The notes beneath the pieces are model-generated. The model did not search any database and had not been told where the DNA came from. It was given only the letters and a program-made list of their open reading frames with translations. The translations under genes were made by a program, and so were the position numbers. A stretch of DNA of 21,729 bases from an uncultured Clostridia bacterium (lineage in GTDB: Bacteria; Bacillota; Clostridia; Oscillospirales; Oscillospiraceae). The DNA lies in assembly GCA_937892865.1 (NCBI GenBank), contig CALBJG010000123.1, forward strand, positions 1 through 21,729, written 5' to 3'. This document shows, piece after piece, positions 1 through 6,560 of the stretch (position 1 is the stretch's first letter; each line of letters opens with the position of its first letter).

Positions 1-1
1 C

Positions 2-823
<822 letters not shown>

Positions 824-847
824 TCCTAAAATTCAGGAGGTACTGAT

Positions 848-1201
848 ATGATCCAGCACAAAAACGAAAACGGCTCTGTGCAAGTCAGCACCAATGTCTA
901 TGTGGACATCGCCGGTACTGCCGCTTCCAACTGCTTCGGCGTAAAGGGTATGGCTGCCCGCTCCGTCAAAGACGGTGTTTATCACCTGCTCCGGGTAGAA
1001 TCCATGGGCAAAGGTGTCCGGGTGGAATTCAACGACGACGGTTCCGTTTCCATCGATCTGCACATTATGGTCGATCACGGCGTCAATCTCAACGCCGTAG
1101 GCGCATCCATCATTTCCGAAGTGCGCTATGTTGTGACCAAATGCACCGGTACGGAAGTACGGGATGTAAATGTCTACATCGATTCTATGATGATAGGCTA
1201 A
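848..1201 (+). CDS. yloU: Asp23/Gls24 family protein (YloU-like)
   Basis: This 117-residue protein belongs to the Asp23/Gls24 alkaline-shock/envelope-stress family. The recognisable pattern is an early NVYVDIAGTAASNCFGVKGMA stretch, a central VEFNDDGSVSIDLHIMVDHGVNLN strand region, and a C-terminal VRDVNVYIDSMMI strand. The ATG is preceded by GGAGG at 836-840 with good spacing. It sits directly upstream of a fakA/yloV homologue, the same order as yloU-yloV in Bacillus, which supports the call. The biochemical role of YloU is not established. Members are small, soluble and often membrane-associated through partners. The conserved pairing with fatty-acid kinase suggests a link to lipid or envelope homeostasis, which is inference. 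Confidence 0.9.
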   Translation: MIQHKNENGSVQVSTNVYVDIAGTAASNCFGVKGMAARSVKDGVYHLLRVESMGKGVRVEFNDDGSVSIDLHIMVDHGVNLNAVGASIISEVRYVVTKCTGTEVRDVNVYIDSMMIG

Positions 1202-1217
1202 CGGGAGGTAAGCACCA

Positions 1218-2849
1218 TTGAGACAGACAATTAACGGATCAGACCTTCGCCGTTTGATCATCAGCGCTGCCGCATCGGTGGAGATCCACAAGCAGCAGTT
1301 AAATGACCTGAACGTTTTCCCCGTTCCCGATGGCGACACCGGCACCAATATGTCTATGACCATCAACGCCGCTGCCGCAGATCTGCGTAAAGCAGAAGAT
1401 CCCTCTCTGGACAAAGCCGCCTCCATTGCCGCATCGGCAATGCTCCGTGGCGCAAGAGGCAACTCCGGCGTTATCCTTTCCCTGCTGTTCCGCGGTATTT
1501 CCCGGAAACTGAAAGGTTGTGACGAATGTGACGGTGTTCTGTGGGCAGAGGCTCTGCAAGAAGGCGTGGATGCCGCTTATAAGGCGGTTATGAAACCTGC
1601 CGAAGGCACCATTCTTACCGTTTCCCGTCTGGCTGCCGCCAAAGCGGTGGAAGCCGCCCGGGAGAATAACTTCATTGAGTTCGTCCACGCAGCCGCTATC
1701 GAAGAAGCAAAGGTCGCTCTGGCAAATACCGTCAATCAGAACCCGGTGCTGAAAAAGGCCGGCGTTGTGGATGCCGGCGGTAAGGGCTGGCTGTTCGTGC
1801 TGGAGGCAATGCTCTCTTCCCTTCAGGGCGAAGATGTGGTGGTTCCTGAAGGTTTCAGTTCCGATGATGCCAAAGAGCAGGCTGATTTTGCTGACTTTGA
1901 CACCGAGGATATCACCTTCACTTACTGCACCGAATTTATCATCAACCGGGAAAATGACAATGACCCGGAGAAACTCCGTGAGTTCCTTTCTTCCCTGGGT
2001 GACAGTCTGGTGCTGGTGGATGATGAGGAGATCATCAAAGTCCACGTTCACACCAATGACCCGGGCAAAGCCCTCCACGAGGCCATCGACTACGGCTCTT
2101 TTGTCACCGTGAAGATCGAGAATATGCGCTTGCAGCACACCGAAAAGGTAATGAGCGAGCAGGAACTTGAGCCCAAGATCGCAGAACCGGAAAAGACCTT
2201 TGGCGTTGTTTCTGTCTGCGCCGGTGACGGTTTGGCCGATGTGTTTATGAATCTGGGCGTTGACGGCATCATTTCCGGCGGTCAGACTATGAACCCCAGC
2301 ACCCAGGACATTCTGGAGGCTGTAAACAAAGTTCCCGCTGAAACCGTGTATGTTCTGCCCAACAACAAGAACATCATTATGGCAGCCGAGCAGGTGGACG
2401 CTCTGACTCCCAAGCATGTGGTGGTCATCCCCAGCAAGACCGTTCCCCAGGGCATCACCGCAATGCTCAGTTTCAACCCCGAGGGCACGGAAGAGGAGAA
2501 CACCGGGGCGTTGACCGAAGCCCTGTCCACTGTGGACACCATGCAGATCACCTACGCCGCCCGGAACTCCGATTTTGACGGCCACGATATCCACGAAGGC
2601 GATTACCTGGCTATTTACGGCAGCGCGCTGTTCGGCACCAGCCGGGATATCAAAGTTCTGCTTCGCTCCCTGGCAGAAAAAGTCCGGGACGAGGGCAAGG
2701 AGTATATCACCATCTACTACGGCGAAGACATTCAGGAAAAGCACGCCCAAAAGGCTGCTGACATCTTTGCCGATATCTGCCCCGAGGCAGATGTGAATCT
2801 GCTCCGTGGCGGTCAGCCGGTTTACTACTATCTGATCTCTGCAGAATAA
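1218..2849 (+). CDS. fakA: DAK2 domain fatty acid kinase FakA / YloV
   Basis: The product has 543 residues and the full FakA/YloV architecture. An N-terminal DhaL/DAK2 ATP-binding domain (about 1-205) carries NVFPVPDGDTGTNM at 32-45, where the Asp residues would bind Mg-ATP, and GARGNSGVILS at 78-88. A central domain holds YCTEF (C237) and VHVHTND (H276, H278), which matches the Zn-site pattern described for Staphylococcus FakA. A DegV-like C-terminal domain follows. The family phosphorylates fatty acids presented by FakB proteins, feeding exogenous lipid into phospholipid synthesis; no fakB is in the window. The start is TTG at 1218, chosen because GGGAGGT at 1203-1209 is correctly spaced and no suitable ATG lies nearby. 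A strong terminator follows directly. Confidence 0.93.
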   Translation: MRQTINGSDLRRLIISAAASVEIHKQQLNDLNVFPVPDGDTGTNMSMTINAAAADLRKAEDPSLDKAASIAASAMLRGARGNSGVILSLLFRGISRKLKGCDECDGVLWAEALQEGVDAAYKAVMKPAEGTILTVSRLAAAKAVEAARENNFIEFVHAAAIEEAKVALANTVNQNPVLKKAGVVDAGGKGWLFVLEAMLSSLQGEDVVVPEGFSSDDAKEQADFADFDTEDITFTYCTEFIINRENDNDPEKLREFLSSLGDSLVLVDDEEIIKVHVHTNDPGKALHEAIDYGSFVTVKIENMRLQHTEKVMSEQELEPKIAEPEKTFGVVSVCAGDGLADVFMNLGVDGIISGGQTMNPSTQDILEAVNKVPAETVYVLPNNKNIIMAAEQVDALTPKHVVVIPSKTVPQGITAMLSFNPEGTEEENTGALTEALSTVDTMQITYAARNSDFDGHDIHEGDYLAIYGSALFGTSRDIKVLLRSLAEKVRDEGKEYITIYYGEDIQEKHAQKAADIFADICPEADVNLLRGGQPVYYYLISAE

Positions 2850-2859
2850 AACCTGTTAA

Positions 2860-2897
2860 AAAACGCACTGTAAGAGAACACCTTACAGTGCGTTTTC
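2860..2897 (+). terminator. Rho-independent terminator after fakA
   Basis: A perfect 15-bp inverted repeat (2860-2874 against 2882-2896) with a 7-base loop ends in a T run at 2893-2896, so the four terminal A:U pairs form the tail. It lies 10 bases after the fakA stop. An in-frame GTG at 2888 of the next gene falls inside its right arm and is therefore unlikely to be a start. Confidence 0.88.
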
Positions 2898-2917
2898 TGT
2901 TCCGGGAGGCGATTTTT

Positions 2918-3706
2918 TTGATCAAAAAATTCTTGGAAAAAGCGGTATCTTTGGTCCGGGATATATCCCGGATGCGTATTGGCATTTATGCCGCCAACGC
3001 CTGCTTCTTTCTGGTACTGGCTGTTTTTCCGCTGCTGGTGCTGCTGTTAAGCCTCGTCCGCTACACCGGTCTGCAGGTGGAAACCCTCACGGATATGCTC
3101 CAGGGGATCTTGCCCCAGGCGTTGATGGGTTCTGCCCAGCGGCTGATCCTCAGCACCTACCGGGCAACCTCCGGGGCGTTGGTATCTTTGTCCGCGCTGA
3201 CCGCGCTGTGGTCAGCCGGAAGAGGCATTCACGGTCTGCGCACCGGTCTTAACGCCATTTACGGCGTGGAAGAAAACCGGGGTTACTTTTATACCCGGGG
3301 TGTCAGCGCGCTGTATACCTTCGCCTTTTTGCTTGTGTTGATACTGACGCTGATGCTCCACGTTTTCGCCACCACGCTGCTGCAGTTTCTGCCCTTTGCC
3401 GATATGCCCATTTTGCGGTTTTTCCTGCTTTTGGGGGCGCAGACGCTGCTGTTTACCACCTTGTATATGGTGCTGCCCAACCGGCGCAACCGGTTTGCCG
3501 ATTCTCTTCCCGGGGCAATGTTCGCCTCTGCCGGTTGGCTGATCTTTTCCGATCTTTTTTCTATGTATGTAGAGCATTTCCCCAATTACGCCAACATTTA
3601 CGGCTCTGTATATGCGGTGGCTTTGAGTATGCTGTGGCTGTATTTTTGCGTTTCCATCGTTTTTTACGGCGGTGTGCTGAATGCGTATCTGACCAAGCAC
3701 CCATAA
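2918..3706 (+). CDS. YihY/BrkB family membrane protein
   Basis: This 262-residue integral membrane protein of the YihY/BrkB family (once annotated as ribonuclease BN in error) has about six hydrophobic segments. The family pattern is visible in the N-terminal NACFFLVLAVFPLLVLLLSLV, in SALTALWSAGRGIHGLRTGLN, in YMVLPNRRNRFADSLPGA, and in the closing SMLWLYFCVSIVFYGGVLNAYL. I choose TTG at 2918 because GGGAGG at 2904-2909 sits 8 bases upstream. The in-frame GTG at 2888 lies inside the preceding terminator and has no ribosome site. The molecular function of the family is unknown and export of a small substrate is only a suggestion. No promoter is evident between the terminator and the start, so expression may depend on read-through from fakA. 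Confidence 0.88.
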   Translation: MIKKFLEKAVSLVRDISRMRIGIYAANACFFLVLAVFPLLVLLLSLVRYTGLQVETLTDMLQGILPQALMGSAQRLILSTYRATSGALVSLSALTALWSAGRGIHGLRTGLNAIYGVEENRGYFYTRGVSALYTFAFLLVLILTLMLHVFATTLLQFLPFADMPILRFFLLLGAQTLLFTTLYMVLPNRRNRFADSLPGAMFASAGWLIFSDLFSMYVEHFPNYANIYGSVYAVALSMLWLYFCVSIVFYGGVLNAYLTKHP

Positions 3707-3742
3707 ATTAACAATTCGTGAATGATTCCCCCAGTTTAAGAC

Positions 3743-3771
3743 TTGTTCACATATGTAAAATATGGTAAAGT
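3743..3771 (+). promoter_or_regulatory. Candidate promoter for the DUF5685 / J-domain pair
   Basis: TTGTTC at 3743-3748 and TAAAGT at 3766-3771 are separated by 17 bases, and TGG immediately before the -10 makes it an extended -10 type. The -35 is weak. The GGAGGT of the next gene is at 3781-3786, which would give a very short leader. Confidence 0.5.
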
Positions 3772-3793
3772 AGAGAAACCGGAGGTGCAGTAT

Positions 3794-4633
3794 ATGTTTG
3801 GTTATGTAATGGCAAATGTCCCGGAGTTGCCGAAACCCCGGCAAAAGAGATACCTTTCCGTCTACTGCGGCATCTGCCGCCGGATCCGGGAGCAAGCCAC
3901 CAATTCCGCCCGATTGGGTTTAAGTTACGATATGGCGTTTCTTGCCCTGCTGTTGATGAGCCTTTACGAGCCGGAAGAAGCCACCGGCAACCGAGCCTGC
4001 GCATTGCACCCCATTCGTCCCCGTCCCTGGACGGATAACGCGTTTGTCCGCTATGCCGCGGATATGAATGTGGCTTTGGGCTATTATAACGCCAAAGACG
4101 ACTACGACGACGAAGGCCGCCTCTCTTCCAAAGTGATGGCAGGCGTTTTCAGCAAAACGTTACCCCAGTTAAAAGCCCAATACCCCCGGCAGTGCCGGGC
4201 TATAGAAGCCTGCCTCGACCGGCTGGCGCAACTGGAAAAAGAAGCCTGCCCGGACCCGGATGCCCCTGCCGGGTGTTTTGGGGAACTGATGGCAGAACTT
4301 TTGGTGTACGAAGAAGATCGCTGGAGCGAAGATCTAAGGCTTTTAGGCCGCCATTTGGGTCGATATATCTACCTGGCAGACGCGGCGGTGGATTACCGCC
4401 GGGATCTGCGAAAAAAGCAGTATAATCCCTTTATCGCTATGGGGACCGGTCTGGATTGGGGACGGTGGGAACAGTACCTGATCCGGGAACTGGGCCGCTG
4501 CACCGATGCTTATGAACGGCTTCCTTTGGTGCAGGATAAAGATATTTTGGATAACATTCTTTACAGCGGTATCTGGCTGGAATACCGCAGAAGACAAGGC
4601 CGGAAGGCTTCGGAGGAACACAATGATCGATGA
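3794..4633 (+). CDS. DUF5685 family protein
   Basis: This 279-residue protein of unknown function starts at the ATG at 3794, which follows GGAGGT at 3781-3786. Its opening ([19 protein letters not shown]) and the [10 protein letters not shown] motif with C25 and C28 are typical of the DUF5685 family. Further recognisable blocks are [19 protein letters not shown], the stretch around [22 protein letters not shown], and, near the end, a [23 protein letters not shown] motif. No signal peptide or clear membrane segment is seen, so it is probably a cytosolic, mostly helical protein. The acidic DDYDDE and DAAVDYRRD patches resemble what metal- or diphosphate-binding helical enzymes carry, but that is only an impression. 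Its end overlaps the J-domain gene by 11 bases, so the two are translationally coupled and likely work together. Confidence 0.8.
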   Translation: MFGYVMANVPELPKPRQKRYLSVYCGICRRIREQATNSARLGLSYDMAFLALLLMSLYEPEEATGNRACALHPIRPRPWTDNAFVRYAADMNVALGYYNAKDDYDDEGRLSSKVMAGVFSKTLPQLKAQYPRQCRAIEACLDRLAQLEKEACPDPDAPAGCFGELMAELLVYEEDRWSEDLRLLGRHLGRYIYLADAAVDYRRDLRKKQYNPFIAMGTGLDWGRWEQYLIRELGRCTDAYERLPLVQDKDILDNILYSGIWLEYRRRQGRKASEEHNDR

Positions 4634-5225
4634 TCCTTATAAGGTGCTGGGGGTAAGCCCCAACGCCACAGACGAAGAAATCAAAACTGCATATCGCCGC
4701 CTTGCCAAAAAGTATCATCCGGACCGGAATCCGGGGGATGCGGAAGCCGCCCGGAAGATGCAGGAGGTCAATGACGCCTATGACCAGATCAAGAATCCGG
4801 ATAAGCAGCGCCGCGCCGGCGGCTACGGAAGTTACGGCGGCTACAGCGGTTACGGCGGGCAGACCAATGCCGGCCAGTATCAGCAGGCGGCAGCCCAGTA
4901 TATCCGTTTCGGCAGATACCGGGAAGCGCTGAATATTTTAGCATCGGATACCAACCGCAACGCCCGGTGGTACTGTCTTTCCGCCCTTGCCAATGACGGT
5001 TTGGGCAATCAGATCACCGCTTTGGAGCATATTCGCCGGGCGGTGTCTATGGACCCGAACAATCCGGAATATCTGGAGATTCTGGACCAGATCGAAAACG
5101 GCGGCGCCGCTTATCGCCGGCAGGCAGGTTCTTACCGGGGATTCGAAATGAAGGGCGGTCTGTGGCAACTTTGCCTTTGCTGGTTTGCCCAACTTTTCTG
5201 TTGCCGCGGTCGCATTTGCTGTTGA
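4623..5225 (+). CDS. J-domain protein with TPR-like region and Cys-rich tail
   Basis: The 200-residue product has a canonical N-terminal J domain (about 3-62) with the HPD motif at 32-34, so it should stimulate an Hsp70 (DnaK) ATPase. A short Gly/Tyr linker (about 67-80) follows. Residues 88-160 look like two TPR-type helical repeats ([38 protein letters not shown]). The last 20 residues are hydrophobic and Cys-rich (C184, C186, C193, C194, C199, C200). It lacks the zinc-finger and client-binding domains of true DnaJ, so it is a specialised co-chaperone. GGAGG at 4612-4616 decides the ATG at 4623; an earlier in-frame ATG at 4506 lies deep inside the DUF5685 gene. The stop codon sits within the next promoter's -35 box. 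Confidence 0.88.
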   Translation: MIDDPYKVLGVSPNATDEEIKTAYRRLAKKYHPDRNPGDAEAARKMQEVNDAYDQIKNPDKQRRAGGYGSYGGYSGYGGQTNAGQYQQAAAQYIRFGRYREALNILASDTNRNARWYCLSALANDGLGNQITALEHIRRAVSMDPNNPEYLEILDQIENGGAAYRRQAGSYRGFEMKGGLWQLCLCWFAQLFCCRGRICC

Positions 5226-5250
5226 CAGAAGCAAACCGGAGTGATACAAT
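5222..5250 (+). promoter_or_regulatory. Sigma-A promoter of the cobalamin-controlled unit
   Basis: A consensus TTGACA at 5222-5227 and TACAAT at 5245-5250 are separated by exactly 17 bases. The -35 box overlaps the stop codon (5223-5225) of the upstream J-domain gene. Transcription would start near 5257, just ahead of the leader hairpin and riboswitch. Confidence 0.85.
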
Positions 5251-5279
5251 ACTTTCGACAATTGAACACCGCTTCCGTG

Positions 5280-5306
5280 GCAGAAGTGGCGTATAGCCGC
5301 CTCTGC
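5280..5306 (+). other. Leader stem-loop ahead of the riboswitch
   Basis: An 11-bp stem (5280-5290 against 5296-5306) has one A/C mismatch, one G:U pair and a 5-base loop. It lies between the promoter and the conserved start of the cobalamin aptamer. It has no U tract, so it is not a terminator. It may be a peripheral element of the aptamer or a leader-stabilising hairpin. Confidence 0.5.
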
Positions 5307-5307
5307 T

Positions 5308-5480
5308 GAACAAGATAATCGGGTGTGATTCCCGAACGGTACCGCCGCTGTAAGCGTGGAGCCGTTCTCTATGGCGAAAGCCGGTCACTGGAGCAATCCG
5401 GGAAGGCAGAGAACGACGCAGGAGGCCGCAACCCCTCCCCAAACGCAAGTCAGAAGACCTACGGAACGGATTTCTCCGTC
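5308..5480 (+). ncRNA. Cobalamin (B12) riboswitch aptamer
   Basis: The order of conserved cobalamin-riboswitch elements is visible. There is a start resembling AATCGGGTGTGATTCCCG (about 5317-5334), CCGCCGCTGTAAGCG (5342-5356), AGCCGGTCACTGGAGCAA (5379-5396) followed by GGGAAGGC (5400-5407), and a B12-box-like AAGTCAGAAGACCTACG (5447-5463). In this class, adenosylcobalamin or a related cobalamin binds the RNA and turns the downstream genes off. The intrinsic terminator at 5523-5562 is the likely expression platform. The aptamer borders are approximate by about 10-20 bases because peripheral pairings were judged by eye. Confidence 0.9.
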
Positions 5481-5522
5481 CTCTGCGTGATACAAGAGGA
5501 TGCGATTGTCGCAGAAAACCGG

Positions 5523-5562
5523 CTGCGGCACCCAAACTGGGTGCCGCAGTATTTTTGTTTTT
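5523..5562 (+). terminator. Riboswitch expression-platform terminator
   Basis: A perfect 11-bp GC-rich stem (5523-5533 against 5539-5549) with a 5-base loop is followed by TATTTTTGTTTTT. It lies between the B12 aptamer and the GGAGG at 5563-5567 of the lipoprotein gene. It therefore fits transcriptional attenuation in the cobalamin-bound state. I did not identify the antiterminator pairing with certainty. Confidence 0.88.
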
Positions 5563-5576
5563 GGAGGTATATGAAT

Positions 5577-6029
5577 ATGAAAAAAATCCTTACCCTGCTC
5601 CTTGCCTTTGTAATGTTGCTGTCTTTGGCCGCCTGCGTCCAAACACCGGCTGACAACGAGACCCCCAGCACCATGAACGTGCTGACCACCACTACGCCTA
5701 CAGAAAGCACTGCCGCCCAAGAGGACACCACCGCCGCCGGCAAAACCGTCACCGTAAAGGTCGTCCACAAAGATGGCAGTGAAAAGGTCTTCACTTACAA
5801 AACCGACGAGGAATTTTTAGGTGATGTATTGCTTGATGCCGGTCTGATCAAAGGCAATGACGGTCCTTACGGCTTGGAGATCACAGAAGTAGACGGCGAG
5901 ACCGCTGTCTATGCAACAGACAAGGCCTACTGGGCGCTGTATGAAGGCGATCAGTACGCCCTCCAGGGCATCAGCACCACCCCCGTAAAGGACGGCGGCG
6001 AATATGGGCTTGTCTACACCAAGGGATAA
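5577..6029 (+). CDS. DUF4430-domain lipoprotein, candidate cobalamin-binding protein
   Basis: The 150-residue precursor has a lipoprotein signal peptide (MKK, a hydrophobic core, then LAAC with Cys20). A Thr/Ser/Glu-rich spacer (about 24-55) follows, and then one DUF4430-type beta domain (about 56-150) ending in ALYEGDQYALQGI and KDGGEYGLVYT. DUF4430 is related to the C-terminal domain of animal intrinsic factor and transcobalamin. Placement directly behind a cobalamin riboswitch and overlapping an ECF S-component gene supports a role in capturing B12 or a corrinoid outside the membrane. The ligand is inferred, not shown. I prefer ATG 5577 (9 bases after GGAGG) over ATG 5571, which is too close to the ribosome site. 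The stop overlaps the next gene by 26 bases. Confidence 0.85.
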   Translation: MKKILTLLLAFVMLLSLAACVQTPADNETPSTMNVLTTTTPTESTAAQEDTTAAGKTVTVKVVHKDGSEKVFTYKTDEEFLGDVLLDAGLIKGNDGPYGLEITEVDGETAVYATDKAYWALYEGDQYALQGISTTPVKDGGEYGLVYTKG

Positions 6030-6525
6030 ATCCCTTTCCCTGCGGGAAGTCGTCTTATTTGGTATGCTGGGGGCATTGACCTTCGGCATCAAGGTTGCGA
6101 TGATGAATCTTCCCAATATCGAGCCGGTATCCCTGATGGTGATGCTCTTTGCCGTGGTGTTTGGGCTGAAAGGACTTTACCCCACCTATCTGTATGTGCT
6201 GATGGAAATTCTGTTCTACGGTATCAGTATGTGGAATCTCAACTATCTGTATGTGTGGGCGATTCTGTTCTTCTGCGCCTATGGGCTGCGGAAATTGAAG
6301 CACCCCCTTATTTGGGCGCTGCTTTCCGCCGCTTTCGGTATGCTTTTTGGTCTGTTCTGCGCCCCGGTGTATATCTCTATGGGCGGCGTGGCCTTTGCCG
6401 TCAGTTGGTGGCTGTCGGGCATTCCCTTTGATGTGACCCACTGCATCGGCAATTTCTGCATTGCCCTTGTGTTGTTCGTACCCCTGCGGGCTTTGCTTAC
6501 AAAACTCTACCGAAAAATGCAATAA
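6004..6525 (+). CDS. ECF transporter S component, probably cobalamin/corrinoid-specific
   Basis: This is a small (173-residue) and very hydrophobic protein with about five to six membrane helices after a short polar N-terminus. Its size and pattern fit ECF-type S components: LREVVLFGMLGALTFGIKVAMM, then LYPTYLYVLMEILFYGISMWNLNYLYVWAILFF, and later CIGNFCIALVLFVPLRALL. S components bind the vitamin and share an EcfA-EcfA'-EcfT energising module encoded elsewhere; no such module is in the window. The cobalamin riboswitch upstream and the partner DUF4430 lipoprotein make cobalamin or cobinamide the likely substrate, comparable in role to CbrT of Lactobacillus, although homology to CbrT itself was not tested. 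The ATG at 6004 lies inside the lipoprotein gene, so translation is coupled. A TTG at 6010 is an alternative start. Confidence 0.82.
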   Translation: MGLSTPRDKSLSLREVVLFGMLGALTFGIKVAMMNLPNIEPVSLMVMLFAVVFGLKGLYPTYLYVLMEILFYGISMWNLNYLYVWAILFFCAYGLRKLKHPLIWALLSAAFGMLFGLFCAPVYISMGGVAFAVSWWLSGIPFDVTHCIGNFCIALVLFVPLRALLTKLYRKMQ

Positions 6526-6529
6526 AAGA

Positions 6530-6560
6530 AACGACCTATCGTCTGATAGGTCGTTTTTTA
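6530..6560. terminator. Bidirectional terminator between convergent genes
   Basis: An 11-bp perfect stem (6530-6540 against 6545-6555) with a GTCT loop has TTTTTTA on the plus side and an A-rich stretch (6523-6530) that gives a U-rich tail on the minus strand. It serves both the ECF S-component gene and the convergent DUF4358-DHHW gene, whose stop is at 6561. Confidence 0.88.

Noticed and set aside
1299..2750. A long minus-strand open frame opposite fakA
   Set aside because: It mirrors the fakA coding sequence, has no family motif, and fakA is complete with a good ribosome site.
2888..2890. GTG as the start of the YihY-family gene
   Set aside because: It lies inside the right arm of the fakA terminator and has no ribosome site. 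The TTG at 2918 is well spaced from GGGAGG.
5325..5576. An N-terminal extension of the DUF4430 lipoprotein reaching back into the leader
   Set aside because: That stretch is the cobalamin riboswitch and its terminator. The lipoprotein signal begins at the ATG at 5577 behind GGAGG.
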